From positions 1 to 8,936 of the forward strand of contig CAVDQG010000071.1 in NCBI GenBank assembly GCA_963611165.1: a DNA stretch of 8,936 nucleotides, given 5' to 3'. Numbering within the stretch: position 1 is the first letter of the stretch; every line of letters starts with the position of its first letter. A program made the position numbers and the translations under genes. Positions 1 through 5,416 of the stretch are shown piece after piece. Source of the stretch: SIG603 sp963611165. GTDB taxonomy: Bacteria; Bacillota; Clostridia; Oscillospirales; Acutalibacteraceae. The notes beneath the pieces were generated by a model that did no database searches, was not told the origin of the DNA, and worked only from the letters and a program-made list of their open reading frames with translations.

Positions 1-186
1 TGTTATTGAAGCCGAAAAAATAAACGGATTTTGAGAAAAATAACAACGATATAGAGCCGAATTTTAAATTTATAAAGAATGAAAAATCAAAACCTGAATT
101 TTTCATAAATTTCTTGGAAACCTTTTGATTAGTTGAAGCAAACATATATTTTTGAAAGATGGGGAAATAAAAATTTCAAAAAACTA
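1..186. other. AT-rich upstream intergenic stretch, no gene seen
   Basis: No frame holds a credible gene. One plus frame is open from base 2 to a TGA at 32-34, which could be the last ten codons of an upstream gene, but nothing confirms this. Positions 79-87 and 98-106 form a perfect 9-bp AT-rich inverted repeat around a 10-nt loop. It lacks a GC core and a following T-run, so it is at best a weak terminator. The stretch ends at the promoter that starts at 187. Confidence 0.4.
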
Positions 187-215
187 TTGACAAATAAACT
201 CTGTCGTGGTAAAAA
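187..215 (+). promoter_or_regulatory. Sigma-A-type promoter of the T-box/trpXYZ transcript
   Basis: A perfect -35 TTGACA (187-192) is followed by a 17-bp spacer and a -10 TAAAAA (210-215, four of six consensus matches). Transcription would begin near 221-223, just before the first paired bases of the T-box Stem I. This is the position expected for the promoter of a T-box leader. Confidence 0.6.
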
Positions 216-225
216 ATAAGTAAAC

Positions 226-490
226 CGATGAGGAAGAGTGAGTACGGTTAAGCAACTTTTCTAAAGCGAGCCGCAGGCGGTGAGAGTGCGGTAAAAAGTC
301 TTAAGTCGGAATGGGCTTCTGAGGGCAAACAGAAAGATTTTTCGAGTATGTGAGACGGAGTGTGACTCTCCGTGATAAAAGGTCTGCATATGACAGTATG
401 CGTTAAGTGGGTATTTTCATACCAAGCAGGGTGGCACCGCAGGAATTTGTATCCTGTCCCGGCAAAGTGATTTGCAGGGACGGGATTTTT
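226..490 (+). ncRNA. T-box leader with TGG (tryptophan) specifier
   Basis: This is a tRNA-sensing leader RNA controlling the downstream transporter. Stem I runs from about 226 to 325. The specifier codon TGG (312-314) lies in the conserved context GGAA-TGG-GCTTCTGAG, indicating tRNA-Trp. Small hairpins follow at 355-373, 386-401 and 410-423. The T-box signature AGGGTGGCACCGC is at 428-440. Its 7-nt bulge TGGCACC (432-438) would pair with an uncharged tRNA 3' end; the variable base C435 fits discriminator G73, the usual base in bacterial tRNA-Trp. In the antiterminator, 429-431 pairs with 458-460 and 439-443 pairs with 453-457. This competes with the terminator at 451-486. When tRNA-Trp is uncharged, readthrough into trpXYZ is expected. 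The motifs are visible directly; the Trp assignment rests on the specifier and the discriminator together. Confidence 0.93.
451..490 (+). terminator. T-box regulatory intrinsic terminator
   Basis: A 10-bp stem pairs 451-460 with 477-486 (one G-T pair) around a 16-nt loop and runs into TTTTT at 486-490. Its 5' arm overlaps the 3' half of the antiterminator, so the two structures exclude each other. Confidence 0.92.
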
Positions 491-511
491 GTTATTTAGG
501 AGGAAAATAAG

Positions 512-550
512 ATGATACGATTTACCAAGCGATGGCGTGGCTCGGTTTAA
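512..550 (+). CDS. Putative 12-codon leader peptide with one Trp codon
   Basis: The ORF reads MIRFTKRWRGSV then TAA. A perfect AGGAGG (498-503) sits 8 nt before the ATG, which is better ribosome-binding spacing than many real genes have. It lies just downstream of the T-box terminator, so it is translated only on readthrough transcripts. The Trp codon is 533-535, codon 8 of 12. The peptide is strongly basic (three Arg and one Lys). It overlaps a possible hairpin (524-530 with 540-546, one mismatch) whose loop contains the Trp codon. A second hairpin (543-549 with 566-572) would compete with the first. A leader peptide or nascent-chain sensor is an inference. A chance ORF with an orphan Shine-Dalgarno remains possible. 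Confidence 0.45.
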   Translation: MIRFTKRWRGSV

Positions 551-575
551 TTTAATTGTGAAAAATAAATCGGAC

Positions 576-604
576 TGAACATAAAATTACTTATTCTTTA
601 TAAT
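576..604 (+). promoter_or_regulatory. Possible T-box-independent internal promoter for trpX
   Basis: A perfect -10 TATAAT (599-604) lies 17 bp after TGAACA (576-581, four of six matches to TTGACA). Initiation near 611 would place the start just before the trpX ribosome binding site at 615-622, giving a very short 5' leader. The region is AT-rich, so chance matches are likely; the exact -10 and 17-bp spacing are the supporting points. Confidence 0.4.
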
Positions 605-629
605 AGGAAATAATAGGAAGGAATATATT

Positions 630-1736
630 ATGGCTATCAAGAAAATTTTATCTGCCGCTATGGCACTTGCATTAACACTCAGCTTCACAGCTTGCTCATC
701 GTCTTCTACATCATCCTCGTCATCCGCTGACAGTTCTGCTTCTGAAAGCTCCGCGGCAGAAAGCGCAGAAACAGCAGAAAGCGGAAAAACTTACACAATC
801 GGTATTTGTAACTATGTAGATGACGCTTCTTTAAATCAGATTGTTGACAATATCAATTCACGACTTGATGAAATTGAAGCTTCGGACGGCGTAACAATCA
901 ATGTTGAATATGACAATTGCAACGCTGACGCAAATGTTATGAACCAGATTATCGCAAACTTTGAGGCTGACAAGGTTGACCTTATGGTTGGTGTTGCTAC
1001 TCCCGTAGCTATGGCAATGCAGACAGCTACCGAGGACAGCAAAACTCCTGTTGTTTTTGCGGCAGTTTCCGATCCTGTTGGAGCCGGTCTTGTAGAATCT
1101 CTTGACGCTCCCGGAAGCAATATCACTGGTTCTTCCGATAATCTCGATACATCGGCAGTTATGAACCTTATTTTTGCTCAGAATCCCGATGCAAAGAAAA
1201 TCGGTCTTCTTTATGATGTAGGACAGGATTCCGCTACAGCCGCTATCGCAGAGGCTAAGGCTTACCTTGACGAGAAGGGCGTAGAGTATGTAGAGCACAC
1301 AGCAACAAACAACGAAGAAGCCGCTCTTGCCGCTGACGCATTTGTTTCTGACGGAGTTGACGCTGTTTTTACTCCTACCGACAACACAATTATGACAGCA
1401 GAGCTTTCTATCTATGAGACATTTGTAGATGCAGGCATTCCTCACTACACAGGAGCCGATTCATTCGCACTTAACGGAGCGTTCCTCGGTTACGGTGTCG
1501 ACTACGCTAACCTCGGTAAAGAAACAGCAGATATGATTTACTCAATCCTCGCAGAGGGCAAAGATCCTGCAACAACACCTGTTATCACATTTGATAACGG
1601 CACGGCAACAGTAAACACAGAGGTTTGCACTGCTTTAGGCTATGACTTCGAGACGGTCAGCGAAGCTTTTGCACCGTATTGCACAAGAGTTGAAGAAATC
1701 ACAACAGCTGAAAGCTTTGACGATCTCAATTCATGA
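630..1736 (+). CDS. trpX: Tryptophan ABC transporter substrate-binding lipoprotein (TrpX type)
   Basis: This 368-residue extracytoplasmic solute-binding protein is of the ABC_sub_bind family (PF04392/COG2984), the receptor of the transporter. Residues 1-21 form a lipoprotein signal peptide (MAIKK, a hydrophobic core, then FTAC), with Cys22 as the likely lipidated residue. Residues 23-52 are a low-complexity Ser/Ala/Glu linker. The two-lobed binding domain begins at about GKTYTIGIC and includes the family-like stretches AAVSDPVGAGLV and GSNITG. The AGGAAGGA at 615-622, 7 nt before the ATG, fixes the start. Trp specificity is inferred from the upstream TGG-specifier T-box and from the known prediction of TrpXYZ systems. 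The protein itself contains no Trp. A stem-loop before trpY may keep the receptor in excess over the membrane parts. Confidence 0.88.
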   Translation: MAIKKILSAAMALALTLSFTACSSSSTSSSSSADSSASESSAAESAETAESGKTYTIGICNYVDDASLNQIVDNINSRLDEIEASDGVTINVEYDNCNADANVMNQIIANFEADKVDLMVGVATPVAMAMQTATEDSKTPVVFAAVSDPVGAGLVESLDAPGSNITGSSDNLDTSAVMNLIFAQNPDAKKIGLLYDVGQDSATAAIAEAKAYLDEKGVEYVEHTATNNEEAALAADAFVSDGVDAVFTPTDNTIMTAELSIYETFVDAGIPHYTGADSFALNGAFLGYGVDYANLGKETADMIYSILAEGKDPATTPVITFDNGTATVNTEVCTALGYDFETVSEAFAPYCTRVEEITTAESFDDLNS

Positions 1737-1771
1737 TAAATCAGATAACTTCAAAAATCTTCATAATATAG

Positions 1772-1812
1772 AAAAGCTTACCGTACATCCAAAAGGTGTG
1801 CGGTAAACTTTT
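1772..1812 (+). terminator. Intercistronic stem-loop between trpX and trpY
   Basis: A 12-bp stem (1778-1789 with 1795-1806, two G-T pairs) closes a five-base loop. After one C-A mismatch it extends through AAAAG (1772-1776) paired with CTTTT (1808-1812). It ends in a short T-run directly before the trpY ribosome binding site AAGGAG (1813-1818). It could act as a leaky terminator or as a 3' stabiliser of trpX mRNA. The ribosome binding site is not inside the stem. Confidence 0.6.
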
Positions 1813-1824
1813 AAGGAGTAATGT

Positions 1825-2751
1825 ATGTCACTTGATACTGTTTTGAGCCTTGGCTCAACCGCCCTCGAGCTTGGATTGATAAGCTCACTTACGGTTCTGG
1901 CTTTGTTTCTCAGCTATTCGATGCTGAATGTTTGCGACCTTTCGACAGACGGCTGTTTCACTCTCGGTGCGGCAGTTGGTGCGGTGGTTGCTGTGTCGGG
2001 CCATCCAAGCCTTTCTATATTTGCCGCAATGGGAAGTGGCGTACTTTCAGGATTTGTTACTGCGGTTTTACAGACTAAAATGGGCGTTGACAGTTTGCTT
2101 TCGGGAATTATCGTGAATACGGCGCTGTATTCCGTTAATATCGCAATTATGGGCGGTTCTTCGCTGCTTAATCTTAATAAAACCGAAACGGTGTTTACTC
2201 AGATGAAAGATTTGCTCGACGGCACATTCCTTGAGGGTGAATATAAGCTGGTTGTAATTATTATTGCCGTGCTTGCCGTATCTGTTATACTCGGACTGTT
2301 TCTCAAAACCCGTCTCGGACTTGCAATTCGAGCAACCGGAAATAATCCCGCAATGGTTAAGTCGTCATCGATAAATCCTGCCATGACGACAATTGTCGGT
2401 TTGTGCGTAGCGAACTCATTTACAGCACTTTCGGGCTGTCTTTTGGCTCAGTCGCAAAAGAGCGTAAATATCGATATCGGAACGGGAATGGTCACAATTG
2501 CACTCGCTTCGCTTCTTATCGGAGGGGCGTTCTTCAGCAAGGGCAAAATTCCGCTCAGAATTTTCGGTATGATAGTCGGTGCGTTCATTTTCCGACTTGT
2601 CTACACCGTTGCGCTCAGATTTAATCTTCCTGCATATATGCTCAAGCTTGTTTCTTCTGTAATAGTAGTGCTTGCAATTTCACTTCCTTATTTCAAGAAG
2701 CAGTTCCCTTATATAATGAGAAGATTCAGAAAGGAGAACGATCGTGCTTAA
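1825..2751 (+). CDS. trpY: Tryptophan ABC transporter permease (TrpY type)
   Basis: This 308-residue integral membrane permease belongs to the BPD_transp_2/COG4120 group, distantly related to branched-chain amino acid permeases. Many hydrophobic segments are visible, including about 18-36, 44-60, 62-82, 142-160, 187-208, 220-237, 246-264 and 272-289. The conserved early motif SMLNVCDLSTDGCFTLGAAV (about 32-51) resembles the family's N-A-D-L-T-V-D-G-S-F region. The cytoplasmic loop around RLGLAIRATGNNPAMVKSS (164-182) is the likely coupling loop to the ATPase. AAGGAG at 1813-1818 supports the ATG at 1825; an ATG at 1821 is in another frame and stops almost at once. Its last 8 bases overlap the GTG-started ATPase gene, suggesting translational coupling. 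The Trp substrate is inferred from the T-box. No Trp residue is present. Confidence 0.87.
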   Translation: MSLDTVLSLGSTALELGLISSLTVLALFLSYSMLNVCDLSTDGCFTLGAAVGAVVAVSGHPSLSIFAAMGSGVLSGFVTAVLQTKMGVDSLLSGIIVNTALYSVNIAIMGGSSLLNLNKTETVFTQMKDLLDGTFLEGEYKLVVIIIAVLAVSVILGLFLKTRLGLAIRATGNNPAMVKSSSINPAMTTIVGLCVANSFTALSGCLLAQSQKSVNIDIGTGMVTIALASLLIGGAFFSKGKIPLRIFGMIVGAFIFRLVYTVALRFNLPAYMLKLVSSVIVVLAISLPYFKKQFPYIMRRFRKENDRA

Positions 2752-3496
2752 GCNNNNNNNNNNATTTGACGGACTTAATTTTCATGTGAATAAGGGCGAT
2801 TTCATATCGATAATCGGAGCAAACGGTGCGGGAAAATCTACCCTTTTTAATGCGATTTCGGGAACCTTTATCACCGACAGCGGTAAAATTGAGCTTGACG
2901 GACAGGATATTACCTTTATGAAGGAGCATGTTCGCTCTAGAAAAATAGGCAGACTTTTCCAAGACCCGATGCTCGGAAGTGCACCGGGTATGACGATAGA
3001 GGAGAATCTTGCTCTCGCCGCAGGTCACGGCGGATGGCTCAGCTTTGTGTCAAAAAAAGATAAAGAAGCTTTCAGAGAAAAGCTCTCCATGCTTTCCATG
3101 GGACTAGAAGACAGAATGAATCAGCCCGTCGGACTTCTTTCGGGCGGACAAAGACAGGCGCTTACTTTGCTTATGGCAACCTACAATCCGCCTAAGCTTT
3201 TGCTTCTTGACGAGCACACGGCGGCTCTTGACCCGGGAACAGCCGAAAAGGTTCTTGAAATAACAAAAAAGACGGTAGCTGAAAACAATCTGACTTGCCT
3301 GATGATTACTCACAACATGCAGTCTGCGCTTGACCTTGGAAACAGGACGGTTATGATGAATAACGGTAAGATTATTTTTGATGTCTGCGGCGAAGAGAGA
3401 AAGAATATGACAGTTTCCGATTTGCTCGAGAAATTTAAGACGGCGTCGGGAAAAGAACTCGATAATGACAGAATGCTGCTTCGAGCCGATAATTGA
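2744..3496 (+). CDS. trpZ: Tryptophan ABC transporter ATPase (TrpZ type), N-terminus interrupted by assembly gap
   Basis: This ATP-binding subunit of the transporter resembles COG1101. In the 250-residue frame as given, Walker A is GANGAGKST (25-33), the Q-loop Gln is 73, the signature is LSGGQ (132-136) and Walker B is LLLLDE (152-157). The D-loop ALD is 161-163 and the H-loop His is 190. The DEHTAALDP string is typical of this subfamily. The GTG start follows AAGGAG (2731-2736) by 7 nt and overlaps trpY by 8 bases. Ten Ns replace codons 4-7. Only nine positions separate the start from the FDGL segment, where relatives have about twenty or more, so real sequence is probably missing. The gene is likely intact in the organism. 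Product length and the first residues here are unreliable. Confidence 0.88.
   Translation: MLKXXXXFDGLNFHVNKGDFISIIGANGAGKSTLFNAISGTFITDSGKIELDGQDITFMKEHVRSRKIGRLFQDPMLGSAPGMTIEENLALAAGHGGWLSFVSKKDKEAFREKLSMLSMGLEDRMNQPVGLLSGGQRQALTLLMATYNPPKLLLLDEHTAALDPGTAEKVLEITKKTVAENNLTCLMITHNMQSALDLGNRTVMMNNGKIIFDVCGEERKNMTVSDLLEKFKTASGKELDNDRMLLRADN
2754..2763. other. Assembly gap (ten Ns) inside trpZ
   Basis: Ten unresolved bases follow the first three trpZ codons. The reading frame happens to stay open across them. The shortened N-terminus suggests the run is a placeholder and not a measured length. Confidence 0.95.
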
Positions 3497-3501
3497 AATT
3501 A

Positions 3502-3536
3502 ATGTGCGGCAGATTTTGCGTCTGCCGTATATTTTT
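3502..3536 (+). terminator. Intrinsic terminator of the trpXYZ operon
   Basis: A 12-bp stem (3502-3513 with 3521-3532, two G-T pairs, core CGGCAGA/TCTGCCG) closes a 7-nt loop and is followed by a T-run at 3532-3536. It starts six bases after the trpZ stop and separates the transporter from the ACT/PFL-like genes. Confidence 0.9.
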
Positions 3537-3587
3537 GACAAAATATAATAATCTTAAAAAATAACGGTAGCATTAAGAATATATTTG

Positions 3588-3596
3588 TGCTAAAAT
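3588..3596 (+). promoter_or_regulatory. Possible extended -10 promoter of the ACT/UPF0210 unit
   Basis: TGC followed by TAAAAT (3591-3596) matches an extended -10 element. The region 17 bp upstream (TAGCAT) is a poor -35, which extended -10 promoters can tolerate. Transcription would start near 3603, 55 nt before the ACT gene. A 7-bp stem (3609-3615 with 3630-3636) with a C-rich loop lies in the leader; its role is unknown. Confidence 0.42.
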
Positions 3597-3657
3597 GAAA
3601 GAACCGTAAATCAAATTTATCCCCCAACTTTTGATTGATAGGAAAGGAAAATGAAGT

Positions 3658-3927
3658 ATGAAAGCAGTAATTACAGTACTCGGAAAAGATATGGTCGGTA
3701 TCCTCGCTAAGGTTTCGACAGTATGCGCCGAAAAAAACGTCAATGTCATTGAGGTTACACAGTCCATTATGCAGGATATGTTTGCCATGGTTATGATGGT
3801 TGATGTTTCCGCTTGTTCAATTCCGTTCGCAGATTTGGCAGACGAGCTTGTCAGCGTAGGCGAATCCATGGGACTTAAGATTCATGTTATGCATGAAGAT
3901 ATTTTCAATTCCATGCACAAAATCTGA
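3658..3927 (+). CDS. ACT domain-containing protein, UPF0237 family
   Basis: This 89-residue protein is a single ACT domain, with no room for a catalytic partner. The N-terminal strand and ligand loop are seen in MKAVITVLGKDMVGILAKVS (1-20), followed by VNVIEVTQSIMQDMFAMVMMVDVS (28-51), the family's typical pattern. ACT domains usually bind amino acids or small ligands and oligomerise. The ligand of this family is not known to me. AGGAAAGG (3640-3647) precedes the ATG by 10 nt; the ATG at 3651 is out of frame. The UPF0210 gene starts 15 bp after its stop. This pairing is conserved in many Firmicutes and other bacteria and suggests the ACT protein regulates or assembles with that partner (inference). 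It is separated from the transporter by a terminator, so a link to tryptophan is not shown. Confidence 0.9.
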   Translation: MKAVITVLGKDMVGILAKVSTVCAEKNVNVIEVTQSIMQDMFAMVMMVDVSACSIPFADLADELVSVGESMGLKIHVMHEDIFNSMHKI

Positions 3928-3942
3928 TGAGAGGTATTATCA

Positions 3943-5304
3943 ATGCTTGAAACAAGAGATATACTTGAAACCATTAATATGATAGATAACGAAGACCTTG
4001 ACGTGCGTACCATAACCATGGGTATCTCACTGCTTGACTGTGCCGATGAGAACATCGACGCCGCTTGCACAAAGGTCTACGATAAAATTTGCCGCTATGC
4101 CCAGAACCTCGTCAAAACAGGTGAGGACATAAGCAAAGAATACGGTATTCCGATTGTTAACAAGAGAATTTCCGTCACTCCGATTGCACTTATAGCAGGT
4201 GCATGTGCAGGTAAAGACCCGATTAAATTTGCGAAAACTCTCGACAGAGCCGCAAAGGAGGTCGGAGTAAACTTCCTCGGCGGTTACTCCGCACTTGTAC
4301 AGAAAGGCTTCGGCCCCGGTGACTATGCTCTTATCGAGAGCATTCCGCAGGCTTTGGCAGAAACCGATATCGTCTGCGCTTCCGTTAATGTCGGTTCGAC
4401 AAAGGCGGGTATCAATATGGATGCCGTCAAAAAGCTCGGCCAGATTGTTAAAACATCCGCCGAGATTACAGCCGACAGAGAATGCATCGGTGCGGCAAAG
4501 CTTGTTGTTCTTTGCAATGCTCCCGAGGATAACCCGTTTATGGCTGGCGCATTCCATGGTGTAAGTGAGCCCGACTGCGTAATAAACGTTGGTGTTTCAG
4601 GCCCAGGCGTTGTCAGAGCGGCTATTGCTAAGGCTTCCGACACCGATACAATTGACCAGATTGCAGACCTCATCAAGAAAACAGCGTTCAAAATAACGAG
4701 AATGGGACAGCTTGTTGCTATGGAGGCTTCGAGAAGACTGTGCGTTCCTTACGGAATTGTCGACCTTTCTTTAGCGCCTACTCCAGCTGTCGGCGACAGT
4801 GTTGCTTATATTCTTGAGGAGATGGGACTTGAGAAATGCGGCGGCTTCGGCACTACCGCTACCCTTGCAATGCTTAACGACGCCGTCAAAAAAGGCGGAG
4901 TTATGGCTTCTTCCCATGTTGGCGGACTTTCAGGCGCATTTATTCCTGTTTCTGAGGACGCCGGTATGATTGCGGCTGCAAGAAGCGGAGCTCTCACTCT
5001 GAATAAGCTTGAGGCTATGACTTCTGTTTGCTCTGTAGGACTTGACATGATAATCATCCCGGGTGACACAACTCCTGAGGTTATTTCGGGAATCATTGCA
5101 GACGAGGCGGCTATCGGAATGGTTAACACCAAGACAACTGCTTGCAGACTTATTCCGGCAATCGGCAAAAAAGCAGGCGAGGAGCTCAATTTCGGCGGAC
5201 TTCTCGGCGGCGGCCCAATTATGGAAGTCAGCCCTTACTCACCTAAGAAGTTTATCGACAGAGGCGGAAGAATTCCTGCACCTCTTCAGGCTCTTAAAAA
5301 CTAA
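3943..5304 (+). CDS. UPF0210 family protein (DUF711, PFL-like), function unknown
   Basis: At 453 residues this is full length for the UPF0210/DUF711 family, often called PFL family for its fold resemblance to pyruvate formate-lyase. Conserved stretches visible are NPFMAGAFHG (197-206), GVSGPGVV (217-224), LSLAPTPAVGDSVA (275-288), GFGTTATLAMLNDA (301-314) and GGLSGAFIPVSEDAG (327-341). The C-terminal RGGRIPAPLQALKN (440-453) is also typical. No glycyl-radical motif is present, so pyruvate formate-lyase activity should not be assumed. The protein is soluble with no signal peptide. AGAGG (3930-3934) lies 8 nt before the ATG. It is co-transcribed with the ACT gene and closed by its own terminator. 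Codons are richer in G/C than in cca. The family assignment is firm; the biochemical role is unknown. Confidence 0.92.
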   Translation: MLETRDILETINMIDNEDLDVRTITMGISLLDCADENIDAACTKVYDKICRYAQNLVKTGEDISKEYGIPIVNKRISVTPIALIAGACAGKDPIKFAKTLDRAAKEVGVNFLGGYSALVQKGFGPGDYALIESIPQALAETDIVCASVNVGSTKAGINMDAVKKLGQIVKTSAEITADRECIGAAKLVVLCNAPEDNPFMAGAFHGVSEPDCVINVGVSGPGVVRAAIAKASDTDTIDQIADLIKKTAFKITRMGQLVAMEASRRLCVPYGIVDLSLAPTPAVGDSVAYILEEMGLEKCGGFGTTATLAMLNDAVKKGGVMASSHVGGLSGAFIPVSEDAGMIAAARSGALTLNKLEAMTSVCSVGLDMIIIPGDTTPEVISGIIADEAAIGMVNTKTTACRLIPAIGKKAGEELNFGGLLGGGPIMEVSPYSPKKFIDRGGRIPAPLQALKN

Positions 5305-5317
5305 ATCGCAAGTTTTC

Positions 5318-5346
5318 AAGGAACGGTTCGCCGTTCCTTTTTCTTT
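5318..5346 (+). terminator. Intrinsic terminator after the UPF0210 gene
   Basis: A perfect 9-bp stem, AAGGAACGG (5318-5326) with CCGTTCCTT (5331-5339), closes a TTCG tetraloop. It is followed by a T-rich tract (TTTTT, then C, then TTTT) to 5346. Confidence 0.95.
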
Positions 5347-5355
5347 TGTGCAATC

Positions 5356-5385
5356 AAAAATCCCCTAGGTAAAACCTAAGGGATT
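5356..5385 (-). terminator. Intrinsic terminator of ppaC
   Basis: On the minus strand an 11-bp stem (plus positions 5375-5385 with 5359-5369, one G-T pair) has a 5-nt loop and is followed by a T-run (the complement of 5356-5360). It lies 31 bp past the ppaC stop and faces the UPF0210 terminator across about 10 bp, insulating the convergent units. Confidence 0.9.
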
Positions 5386-5416
5386 AGCTTGAAATTAATA
5401 TAAATTAATATGGTTA

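Noticed and set aside
79..106. Perfect 9-bp inverted repeat as an upstream-gene terminator
   Set aside because: The stem is almost all A/T with no GC core and no T-run after it, so it is not a convincing terminator.
858..1445. 195-codon open frame on the minus strand
   Set aside because: It lies entirely antisense to trpX, has a Cys/Ser/Asn-rich composition unlike a folded protein, and resembles no family; it is a shadow of a real gene.
3535..3563. Perfect TTGACA at 3535-3540 as a promoter for the ACT gene
   Set aside because: It overlaps the trpZ terminator T-run and no acceptable -10 occurs at 16-18 bp; the nearby TATAAT at 3544 is too close to be its partner and has no -35 of its own.
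4027..4691. Minus-strand open frames of 176 and 122 codons
   Set aside because: Both are antisense within the well-supported UPF0210 gene and have no independent ribosome binding site or family features.
3943..5304. True pyruvate formate-lyase
   Set aside because: The name PFL family reflects fold similarity; no glycyl-radical motif or paired active-site cysteines are seen, and the length is far shorter than the enzyme's.
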